From a virus, in the IMG/VR virus record IMGVR_UViG_3300049740_002723, positions 1-37,384 of that record: a DNA stretch of 37,384 nt. One strand, written 5' to 3'. The position numbers and the translations under genes were made by a program. The notes under the pieces were generated by a model. The model had not been told where the DNA came from. It searched no databases and worked only from the letters and a program-made list of their open reading frames with translations. Of the stretch, positions 31,101 to 37,384 are shown piece by piece. Positions within the stretch are counted from its first letter, which is position 1. Every line of letters starts with the position of its first letter.

Positions 31101-34100
31101 CTGCTTTCTGTGTATCTCGCTGGAGTAGATTTTCTGAATTTGGATCGAACTGATCGTATACATCAATACCTTCAGCATCTAAAACTGCCTGAACAATGGG
31201 TCGGGTCAGTGCTTCCATAACTTCCGGATGCATCATACCTTCCTTATCTGAGAACATGTTAAAATCGACAAGTTCTCCACCCATCATCATTCGACCTTCT
31301 GTATAAGTCCAATCAAAGGTTTTATCTGATTCTGCGTCTTTGATCTTAAGATCTAAATCCTTGATATTTAAGTTTTCATACATCGCAGTTATGAAATCTC
31401 TAAAGACATATGGGAGAAGTCCTTCGCCAAGGCCGCCTGGTAGTTGTTTATTATCCTTAGATGACGGGGTCATCTGCAAGTCAGCCATTCGATTAACTTC
31501 AGAACCCTTAGCGCCTAAATACCAGTTAGCGAGATCGACAGCACTAATGTCTGTTGATGATAGTAGATCCGCTTCAGCCCGATCCATGTTGATTGGGCGT
31601 GCGGGTGCTGTTTCTGAATTACCAACATTAGTTCTTTCTTTTTCGAATCCTGTCGATGTACCCATGAGCATATCAGCTACGAGCTCAGGAGATTCACGCC
31701 TTTTAGAAAAGGCTGTCATGACATCAAAGGTTTTATACATATCGCCGGCGGTAAAAGCTCCGTGATCACCTTTTGCAGGTATGTTTTCTGATGTCCGACT
31801 CAGAGGTCTTCTAAAATCATAAACATCTTCCGGTTTTACTCGGAACTTTGAAACTGTTTTTGACTGAGGTTTGGAGACTCCACCAACAACCTCTAAAGTG
31901 TGTCCGTTTAACTGGTCGCTTAAATATTTTTCATTATCTACTCTTGCGCGTAAAAGCTCATAGGCTTCTGTAAGACTTTCTTGAATCTTTTTAGGTATGG
32001 GGACTAACTTTCCTTCAACTTCAACTCCGCGTTTTTCTTTTATAGAGGTTATATAATCACCAAATTTTTTAAGAGCTACTTGAGGGTTTTCTCCTGAGAG
32101 GGAGTCTAAACGCAGACCTTCTTTGCTCATTTCTAGGTTGAATTTGGAAGATGTTGAATCGGAAAGTTGCGTATTTTCTACAATGTAATCTAAATACTCT
32201 CTTTCAAACTTGAGACGGGCTTTTGTACTCAACACCCCGAGCAGAGTCTTAGCTAGTGTTGCACCGGGCTGAACTTTTATAAACGGATCACCATCTTCTT
32301 CTGCATATTCAAATTGATTCTCAAGATCGCTTGGAACACCACCTTTATCCTTCTCCCCGAGAAGTTTGGATTTCATTTCTTCCCGTGCGATTACAAAAAG
32401 CATGCGATCGAAATCTTTCATAGAATCGCTTGGATCACCAAGCAGTTCTAATGTTCGGCCGTTAGCCATCATCAGTGCTACAACATCAGGAATTGTAGGC
32501 TCGAGAGTTTCTAAATCGAAATTTGCGTATGCTTTTGTACCATCAGATTTTACTTTTCCGGATAAGCCTTTTTGCCTAATTCTTTCGGCAATAACCGCTC
32601 CAAAATTTGCTCCGCGCTCTGTGGTAAAACCGCTGGGGTATCCGCGTCGGGCTTCTTGTTTAATATTGTTTTCTACTTCCCAACGAGCAGAACCCATAGG
32701 CTCCTTACCAATATCCTGTTGCTTTGTGAACATAGCAGAAGCTTTTACAGCTTCCAGTTTCATACGGTATTGGTTTTCGGTTAGCCCTCCGTAAAAAGGT
32801 TTTTTGACTGTCGCTTTATCTTTATCGGAAACGGGTGGTGGTTTAAATTCGCGATTTACATAATCCCAAAGATACTCCTGAGGAGTTCTTGTATCTTCCT
32901 TGTCCTTTTCCTGACGACTTACTTTATATTCTATGTTCGGATATTCTGTAGACTTATCATCTATAACATCCCAATCCTTCATCCCTGCTAGCATGCCTAG
33001 GGTGACCGGTTGGAACTTATTGTATTCTGGGCTGTATACTTTGTCACCTTTTACCATTTTATACCTGCGGTAGGTCATCAAACTATGCGGTACATCCTTC
33101 CAATCAACGGATGCTTCCTCAGGAGCGATAAAATGAAGGTACATTTTTACCAGCTTACGCTTTGACTGGAGCTCGGTTATTTCTGCCTCCGATTCGGCCT
33201 CGATGCGTTTAATTAAATTCAGAGACTTCTTAGTATTCGAGGCCAACGGATTAAGGCTTGCGATCTCCCGGTCGATCTCAGCGAGTCTGAGGTTGAGCAA
33301 TTCTTTAATATCCTCGATTCTCTCCCTTGCCTCGGTTGCCATGTCCTCAATATCCTTGGAGCTTGGAACCTTGGATCGGCTGGCGGTGGGGTTCATCGCT
33401 TTCTCAATTTCGGATACGAATGAGATGGGAGATGCCTTGAGTAATGTTTCTAGGTTAAGAACTTTTGAAATAATCTGAGTAATACTTGGGCTACCCTCTT
33501 CTCCTAGTTCTCTTATCGCTTCCCCGATCGCTTTGTCTATAGAAACTACGGAATCGAACTTTGCTTGATTTTCGCTTAACTGATCCTTCAGATCACGAAT
33601 TTGGTCTAGCTCTTCTTTTGTTTTTGGAAGAATTTTATCGAGCTTAAGTATTTCCTGCTCGCTTCTGCTTGTTGCTTTCGGGTTAACCGAAGCGGTTGTA
33701 TTATTCTTTGAAGGTGTGCGTTGATTGAGCTTATCCTGTTCGGTTCCGAGTTTGGGATCCGGCCCGTCAATAACAGCTGGCCTAGCTGGATCGGGGTAGT
33801 TTTTTGGTGCAATCTCATCGACTCGGAATGCGACTGTTTCTTTTTGTTTCGCTTTTCTTATAGCATCGCGCTTTTTTCTAATCTCTGCTTTTTGTGCTTC
33901 CTTCTTCTCCGCTCTTTTTATTCTTTTCTGTGCGGCTTTGGAGTTTGGCTTTGATTTAAATAATCCGTCGGACTTTTGAGATTCTCTTGGTGCAGTTCCC
34001 AGTTCTTTTGGTAGTTCTTTCCCGCCTGGTGATTCGCTTATCTCCTCTTGCTTGGGCTTTGGCTGAAAACCCCCATCCTCTCTAAGCTGCTGCTCGTTTA

Positions 34101-37100
34101 ATTCTTCGGAAGATAATTCGTCTTGTGGTTGATCTTTTGCGTCATAACCATCGGTCTTTTTTCTTTTAGCTATTTTCTTTTCTAATCGTCTAAGATTAGA
34201 TTCCTTCAGTGTATCCGCTACAGTTTCCGCATCTTTCTTTTTCTTATCAAGCTCCTCAATATCTTTAGACGCTGCGACCGCTGCGGCTCTGTTCATATTC
34301 GAATAGAATGACGGGCTTTCCGTAAGGATGTCCGCGCCGAGCATTGCGTTAACCGCTTTTGCGATTTTGGATTTCTCCTGCGGAGTTCCCGGCATTGCGT
34401 TAAGCTTTGTCTGGGTCTGCTCTCTGGTCTGCGGGGTCGGGCTGCTGGGCGTGCCCCCTTCGTCTGGAACCTTGGGGGTAGGCATTCCGTTTTCGTATCC
34501 TAGGAATTGTAAGATCTTTTGGTCTAATATATAGCCCTGCTCGCTTTTACCTCCGGCTAGATTTTCTGTTCCCGCGTATTCGCCAAGGATTGGGTGGATA
34601 ACTTTGTCCTTAAAATTCTTAAGAGGCTTAGCAACATTCTTATCAACGGTGTACCCCATGAGCACCCTACCCCATTGGTATGAGAACCATTCTTCGGCCA
34701 GGACATCATCAGGAGTTCGGTCAAATGCTCGCCTAACTTTCTTCTGAGTTTTCTCATCCAATGAATCAAAAGTAGCATCTGGCTTCTTGGTAAAATACTG
34801 GGTATATGCTTCGAGCTGACTGTCTTCACCCAGCCCACCCCATGCGGATCTTAACTCCTCATCGGACATAACCATGATCCTGGCAAAGTGACCGGATTCA
34901 TGCATGAATGCACCCATTGGATCTGCGGCAAATTCCTTTTCATTAATGTACATGATGTTATGTCCATCACGTGCTTCAAAGGTTCCTCGGTTTTTAAGAT
35001 TGGCATCCGGAGTCCGTGGGCTGAATGCAATCTTTAATTTAGACATCTCATCCGGATTAGCTGCGTACATACGCTCAACCCAGTTTTGGGTAAACTGCAA
35101 TGTTTCCGGATTAACTCCTTGCACACTTTGGAGATGCCCCATCATTGATTCGGCATCATTAAATGTCTGATAAGGTGCGGAATATCCGGCACGGGTAACA
35201 GTTCCCATGGATCCGGTCTCGGTCATATTCTCGCCGGTTATTTCAATCGGGGCATTACCAAAATAGTTACCGCTTCGGCTCCGCATTTCCAATGCCGATG
35301 ATAGTACACCTGGGCCAACGCCAACAATTCCTTCAGCGGCAATTGCATCCCAGTCCCAATCCTCGCCAGGTTCTTTACTTGCCCATTGTCCGAGATACTC
35401 TCCGGACATACCCATGAGCGAATCAGCACCTAGTTCAGCCGCAGCATTACGGGTTTTTTGAAATTTTGTAAACCGGGGAACTGCTCCAGCGGTTTTATTG
35501 AACTGTGTCTTATTTAAAAGCTTACCACCCTTGAACATTGCGTTACCGGTATGGTTCGCAATTGCCATGACTTTACCAGCCATCATACCCGTAAGCATAT
35601 CGGCAACCGCTATCGGTGTGCCCTTCTGAACCATCTTCTTTTGGATCTTATTTCTTATGCTTTCATTGGTCCATGCGGCCGCAAATATCTTTGGATTCTT
35701 CCAATCAATTCCTAATTCCTGCATTCCTTCCAATGCCATGCCCGATGCTTCGAGAACAAAGGATGCCGCACCCCATGATGCTCGAGCTCCCAAAGCTGCA
35801 CCCGCGGCCGTTCCGGCTCCGGGAATGATTGAACCGGCCAATGCTCCGGTTGCTGTGGTAGGGATCATCCATTTGATTGCAGATGGAAGAAAAGAGGATA
35901 ATGACTCCACGAACATTTCTGGAATCGCGGCGGGATTATCAAATAATAGATTTCCCATTGCATCGAGGAAGCCATCCGATTTGGTTGACTTCACCCGTTT
36001 CATGGTTGAGCTGGTCGGAAGCTTTTCGATCTCAGATGCAATCTCAATGAATTTCTGCATCTCATCCGCATCCAAGGTATTGGTTAGAAAGTCGGGAGTA
36101 TAATTACTCATTTCACTCATGAGCAATCCACGCTTAACCGCATTTCCAATAGCAGATAACCAACCCGTAGTTTCAGCCTGCTCGAATAATTCATTATCCA
36201 ATCCGAACTGAGATGCTAATCCAATAGTCTTGTTTACCTCTTCCCTGGCCGCTTCCATTTTCTCGCGCAAGGCATCGCCTTTTGCTCCACCGGAATTCTT
36301 TAAATACTCAAGCTGTACATCTTCGTAATTACTTTTCGCGGCGTAGACGGATTGCATGACCTTTGCGACTTTCAATCTTTCCTCTCCGCCCAAAGACTCA
36401 ATTGCCTGTTCAATAGGCTGACCTTTGTACTCGGTCATTCCAGCCTTCTTCATCTCCTCGAGATCAAGAAGATCCGTATCCTTACGGCTCATACCAATAG
36501 GTCGTCCGTCAATCTGACCACCGTTTGAGAACATGAATCCTTTGTCGCGAAGCTGTCTATCTCTCGCGACCGATTGCCTGCGACTTAAGAATCCAGCCAT
36601 GTCCCCACGCATTGCAGCTTCTAATCTTTTAGTCTGCTTACCTGCGGCTGGAGTCCTTTGACCCGTGACCATATTAACTGCGGATGGGACGCTCTTTCTG
36701 GGGTCTGTTCTTTCTAAATTAGTAACCTCGCCCGTAACCATATCGACGACCGGTTTTTCGAACTGCATCTGATTGAGCATTTCATCAGTTGCTTTTTTGC
36801 TTCTCGGTTTTGCGGTTCGTGACTTAAGACTTGCGTCCAATGCCTCGCGCTGTGGAATCGGAATACTGGTCATTTGCTCGAACAGAGCATATTCCATAGC
36901 TTCTGCCTGATCCGCTGCGGCCTTACGCCTATCCCTTTCGGCCTTTAGCCTGAGAAATTTGTCCCGCATCCCATTTGGTTGGTTCCAGGATGCGTACTTT
37001 TTTAAATTTTCTTGGGACGCAAGTTTTGAGTCAGGTGATCCAAAAAAGCCATCTTCTTGCTGACTGTTCTTGAGATCGGATTTGTACATCTCATCGATTG

Positions 37101-37384
37101 CACTGATGTACTCCTCATCGGTCTCAAAGTCTCCAAATCCACCCATGCTTTCAAAGTAGGGTGTAAATTCATTTTTCTTAAAATCGTCGTACAAAGTCCC
37201 GTAATGACTGGCAGATCTTTTGTTCTCCCGTGCGTACTGGCTGATCTGGCTGTGCTGATTTTTTGCCTGCTCGTAGAGATCCAGGTCGTACCCATTAAAA
37301 TTATGATATGGCTGGGGCTGCTGCTGGGGTTGAGGCTCGGGCGGAGCGTATTGGGGCTCAGCTATTGAGCTTTGGGGTGTTTGA
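25117..37384 (-). CDS. Giant polyvalent protein with three zincin motifs and an LPD38-like end, 5' truncated by window edge
   Basis: The frame is open through the right edge, so at least 4088 residues; numbering here is from the TTG codon at 37194. Upstream is a Gln/Pro-rich stretch. Residues about 438-490 form a Gly/Ala-rich hydrophobic region (PTTATGALAGSIIPGAGTAA). Three HExxH zinc-protease motifs are seen: HESGH 765-769, HETWH 2298-2302 and HEMAH 2860-2864. Residues about 1000-1200 are charged, helical or disordered. From about 2990 on, the protein resembles the LPD38-type region of phage polyvalent proteins (MNPAFIIPNFFRDLGTAFIH; IMPIPAGLPDFF; TPIIELWANKNFMGREI). Such proteins are thought to be packaged and delivered with the DNA. 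It is coupled to the portal by ATGA. I see no N4-type RNA polymerase motifs. Confidence 0.82.
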   Translation of the reverse strand, partial: QTPQSSIAEPQYAPPEPQPQQQPQPYHNFNGYDLDLYEQAKNQHSQISQYARENKRSASHYGTLYDDFKKNEFTPYFESMGGFGDFETDEEYISAIDEMYKSDLKNSQQEDGFFGSPDSKLASQENLKKYASWNQPNGMRDKFLRLKAERDRRKAAADQAEAMEYALFEQMTSIPIPQREALDASLKSRTAKPRSKKATDEMLNQMQFEKPVVDMVTGEVTNLERTDPRKSVPSAVNMVTGQRTPAAGKQTKRLEAAMRGDMAGFLSRRQSVARDRQLRDKGFMFSNGGQIDGRPIGMSRKDTDLLDLEEMKKAGMTEYKGQPIEQAIESLGGEERLKVAKVMQSVYAAKSNYEDVQLEYLKNSGGAKGDALREKMEAAREEVNKTIGLASQFGLDNELFEQAETTGWLSAIGNAVKRGLLMSEMSNYTPDFLTNTLDADEMQKFIEIASEIEKLPTSSTMKRVKSTKSDGFLDAMGNLLFDNPAAIPEMFVESLSSFLPSAIKWMIPTTATGALAGSIIPGAGTAAGAALGARASWGAASFVLEASGMALEGMQELGIDWKNPKIFAAAWTNESIRNKIQKKMVQKGTPIAVADMLTGMMAGKVMAIANHTGNAMFKGGKLLNKTQFNKTAGAVPRFTKFQKTRNAAAELGADSLMGMSGEYLGQWASKEPGEDWDWDAIAAEGIVGVGPGVLSSALEMRSRSGNYFGNAPIEITGENMTETGSMGTVTRAGYSAPYQTFNDAESMMGHLQSVQGVNPETLQFTQNWVERMYAANPDEMSKLKIAFSPRTPDANLKNRGTFEARDGHNIMYINEKEFAADPMGAFMHESGHFARIMVMSDEELRSAWGGLGEDSQLEAYTQYFTKKPDATFDSLDEKTQKKVRRAFDRTPDDVLAEEWFSYQWGRVLMGYTVDKNVAKPLKNFKDKVIHPILGEYAGTENLAGGKSEQGYILDQKILQFLGYENGMPTPKVPDEGGTPSSPTPQTREQTQTKLNAMPGTPQEKSKIAKAVNAMLGADILTESPSFYSNMNRAAAVAASKDIEELDKKKKDAETVADTLKESNLRRLEKKIAKRKKTDGYDAKDQPQDELSSEELNEQQLREDGGFQPKPKQEEISESPGGKELPKELGTAPRESQKSDGLFKSKPNSKAAQKRIKRAEKKEAQKAEIRKKRDAIRKAKQKETVAFRVDEIAPKNYPDPARPAVIDGPDPKLGTEQDKLNQRTPSKNNTTASVNPKATSRSEQEILKLDKILPKTKEELDQIRDLKDQLSENQAKFDSVVSIDKAIGEAIRELGEEGSPSITQIISKVLNLETLLKASPISFVSEIEKAMNPTASRSKVPSSKDIEDMATEARERIEDIKELLNLRLAEIDREIASLNPLASNTKKSLNLIKRIEAESEAEITELQSKRKLVKMYLHFIAPEEASVDWKDVPHSLMTYRRYKMVKGDKVYSPEYNKFQPVTLGMLAGMKDWDVIDDKSTEYPNIEYKVSRQEKDKEDTRTPQEYLWDYVNREFKPPPVSDKDKATVKKPFYGGLTENQYRMKLEAVKASAMFTKQQDIGKEPMGSARWEVENNIKQEARRGYPSGFTTERGANFGAVIAERIRQKGLSGKVKSDGTKAYANFDLETLEPTIPDVVALMMANGRTLELLGDPSDSMKDFDRMLFVIAREEMKSKLLGEKDKGGVPSDLENQFEYAEEDGDPFIKVQPGATLAKTLLGVLSTKARLKFEREYLDYIVENTQLSDSTSSKFNLEMSKEGLRLDSLSGENPQVALKKFGDYITSIKEKRGVEVEGKLVPIPKKIQESLTEAYELLRARVDNEKYLSDQLNGHTLEVVGGVSKPQSKTVSKFRVKPEDVYDFRRPLSRTSENIPAKGDHGAFTAGDMYKTFDVMTAFSKRRESPELVADMLMGTSTGFEKERTNVGNSETAPARPINMDRAEADLLSSTDISAVDLANWYLGAKGSEVNRMADLQMTPSSKDNKQLPGGLGEGLLPYVFRDFITAMYENLNIKDLDLKIKDAESDKTFDWTYTEGRMMMGGELVDFNMFSDKEGMMHPEVMEALTRPIVQAVLDAEGIDVYDQFDPNSENLLQRDTQKAESFDKDDSAEMQTEADDTDSGAQTPKVEVNPVEQESLNQFQNDKRQELGVDPDPVNKNPVEKPITLSDLVKSNLKDKTPEEIKAFTDDSMTDSFKQAQLAENVKEFEETFTPNSSKSKNRTLNSDIGRQGSTKSTLMGFAAANIKTGAKVAGVQGNQFTPELSEKIKGGKKILLTEALSAVEKDYKGKFNDIFTEASILMSTLLKESPYGRKTKFKVSKLKKSGKDIVTGEKMELWGVYRMPTNTITVDSDYYQSATPESLIETIMHETWHAITSPLIGIKHSDPKLIKSLDILGNNDEQTIGRVEEFINKARIKRRARKFRKNPKYKTSYENLEKIRDFIISKRDSSYESYALDYFLSDVAEMPTMAFTSPDVAEYLISQKISKEEFDSLGLDLKWHDKGLLVDMTFFDLMMNWVLRAFGVTQSDYKGSVLESVAKEINIIIKEDQTGRTKNDIFLDKKINYDAYSANMFGTAQGNQFTTPSDSKSKNRTLNSDAGKQVDNFLKTVNNVIFSKTKSKTLNSDIGTPVGNNLTVALKVMSLVNKGTPLSKILQLGARWDSEDIKNIYNGFNAIKRIEKVPLDQSPNNLAKQLLDYANKRRGVRVKEKTSENTSSTNLLESIKSSSSWGTLSKLIDQSIQEKEHPREFFDYLEVEDLVEAVASEIGSSYFIVRDKLSELFIKPKTSTVSKESPILSAIEKIKAGTPAFLSKDDLQTFLENQKSKIPKQSDENINWLYQKALAESKPSSKQIDQINAYLKDRFSGISMSFEKESGGAAGRFLGSSMAIDPFKIKKASELMSSNSKVSFYDFENLGGVVRDESGVLAFVALHEMAHGYVFQDKNQSLQDYENLVNAAALLKMFRSEAVPTPDRTLNSDATLTSDVNPNLAKANLLSRIAGDSELKKNFEEWLKDKKDSELAGSFMMSFVDQADPLKKVHRSLFETLKESGLDIAKGPMRSLYNMLNVHGKWHQYFGKGYDTVEQARIQYIQPIKDAMLKYGIDQGTFGKYLLARAAPSRNQHLRDKVKRLQEEAEGLTGTAKVNALADIKDVYLNEDDTIKDSGISDQAAYNLITEYENNPKTGANFVNFLNEALDPYYNMNKESISMLRNASMIRESAQLDGVQEGLSEYDRMVGAMSKIDLADPKEKFGFAGSKVKLSDPKYSYSPMQGFEGETEAFFDAERAWEELGKGQNSSGKGWDQPKSELLRDPAFGRVKGTRGPNPDSVLANAINQFFDSAIRSHKNEVSRSFGEMFELMRSIAYPDREEPYEPSDPELRIAYGQMSKLPEEQKKKIKEEFDEIFEQDFNETQKKNTLTFSDEYVTDGNTGEFVAKRKTLNAKFKQDPLVFVYRVNGTPMFIKFKNTTKGTRMARSMKNLKYESLPSVLKYFNKITRFMAQMFTSMNPAFIIPNFFRDLGTAFIHLTEDDKKKLVKDVFKFKNLKWITSIGKAELLISQGKDPMEGRTRTEKLKGQTEAQYAQAILKRGDKIEMYAYAKRNGAKIGYVRHDTVPELIRKIKKETGKSEGATKRRLKNVLSYVDAANTGVENSVRMSTFWAAIKNGYNPQESATMSRNITVDFNQKGELTQAFGSLYVFFGAAVNSTHRFMTTLNRRSPAERATLIGGIATASFLVATFNRLMDDDEDEAVPDYDTISSYKRDTNLIMPIPAGLPDFFNDKKDTGYFSMPLPLGYNLFWSMGQVVADTFANNYGGIRGGSGVMEGANRLLQSSMNAFNPVGGASIATIGTPTFVTPIIELWANKNFMGREIRYKDDQFGVPKPGHMQDPKSTPAHWNALSKGLNEFFGGNDVIKGSLSGAFGSKNPLMYDQDSDIKFDISGNQFKHMFYGYLGGPGQLLDTAFGGLFSAAKGTASIDNVGQVPIINRFMRGTTYGSHTRELYYNLRDTIKTAESAIKDAKKISPKAYSLVNRDLRPLLSMSSQIKGFEAQKNKFSRLKSKVESAKNLTEAQKMQRIADIEEKQLNMMVKVIKKAQSLGIS
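28475..28496 (-). repeat. Direct repeat copy (RTLNSD), shorter form
   Basis: These 22 bases are identical to bases 29615-29636. They encode RTLNSDA, residues about 2901-2907 of the giant protein. The repeat sits just after the third zincin motif (2860-2864). Confidence 0.85.
29533..29556 (-). repeat. Diverged copy of the LNSD motif
   Basis: Encodes KSKTLNSDI (residues about 2547-2555). The protein motif is kept but the codons differ from the other copies, so this is an older or independently kept copy. Confidence 0.7.
29617..29650 (-). repeat. 34-base direct repeat, copy 2 (KSKNRTLNSD)
   Basis: Identical over 34 bases to 30727-30760. It encodes KSKNRTLNSD, residues 2517-2526. A second short repeat of 17 bases encoding GNQFT lies next to it at 29663-29679. 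Confidence 0.92.
29663..29679 (-). repeat. 17-base direct repeat (GNQFT), copy 2
   Basis: The 17 bases are identical to 30626-30642 and encode QGNQFT. The two copies lie 963 bases apart and enclose the second zincin motif. Confidence 0.85.
30626..30642 (-). repeat. 17-base direct repeat (GNQFT), copy 1
   Basis: Partner of 29663-29679; encodes QGNQFT about 30 residues after the first KSKNRTLNSD copy. Confidence 0.85.
30727..30760 (-). repeat. 34-base direct repeat, copy 1 (KSKNRTLNSD)
   Basis: Encodes KSKNRTLNSD, residues 2147-2156 of the giant protein, and lies 1110 bases from copy 2. The second zincin motif is between the two copies. Confidence 0.92.

Noticed and set aside
25117-37384. Giant protein as an N4-type virion RNA polymerase
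   Set aside because: The size and the N4 gp56-like capsid invite this idea, but I do not find the T7/N4-type polymerase motifs in the chain, while zincin and LPD38-like features are present.

Overview
The window reads as part of a tailed, podovirus-like temperate bacteriophage genome. The evidence is a podophage-type portal, a scaffold and major capsid pair, a short-tail adaptor, a tail-nozzle-like protein, many fibre/adhesin-type proteins, a tyrosine integrase beside a tRNA fragment, and a primase/helicase. No host housekeeping gene is visible. The host cannot be named. Shine-Dalgarno sites are mostly absent, and the adhesins carry LamG, Fn3 and calcium-loop domains, as is common in marine/aquatic Bacteroidota- or Verrucomicrobiota-type hosts; that link is inference only. 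Both window edges cut through genes (a helicase at the left, a giant protein at the right), so this is an internal piece of a larger or circular genome.

Layout. (1) 1-2.0 kb: C-terminal part of an SF3 helicase, a PD-(D/E)XK-type nuclease, and two small convergent genes, one with an HTH. (2) 2.05-3.3 kb: the 5' half of a tRNA-Leu(CAA), probably attP, followed by the integrase. Phage genes lie on both sides, which suggests a free or episomal genome rather than an integrated one. (3) 3.3-11.4 kb, minus strand: tail genes, comprising display proteins, an Fn3 domain, a nozzle-like protein apparently split by repeats and inserts, a coiled-coil protein, another structural protein and the head-tail adaptor. 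(4) 11.4-14.3 kb: a small gene, a terminator, the major capsid and the scaffold. (5) 14.4-15.2 kb: a compact cassette of tiny membrane and lipoprotein genes resembling a lysis module. (6) 15.2-23.1 kb: an unusually large set of fibre/adhesin genes (coiled-coil fibre, LamG, Fn3, EF-hand-like loops), interrupted by a plus-strand pair (excisionase-like HTH and a fibre-tip fragment). (7) 23.1-25.1 kb: portal. (8) 25.1 kb to the right edge: a gene for a giant protein of at least 4088 residues with three HExxH zincin motifs and a C-terminal region like the LPD38 domain of phage polyvalent proteins.

How it works together. The late genes run right to left, and many are coupled by ATGA or TAATG overlaps. 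The giant protein sits directly before the portal and is a candidate for packaging in the virion and delivery into the host. Capsid and tail genes build a short-tailed particle. The fibre genes share interchangeable N-terminal adaptors and tip modules, which suggests a modular adhesion system. The best candidates for something undescribed are the giant three-zincin protein, whose zincin modules are separated by near-identical direct repeats, and the adhesin set built on a shared KY/DxxxDG N-terminal module.
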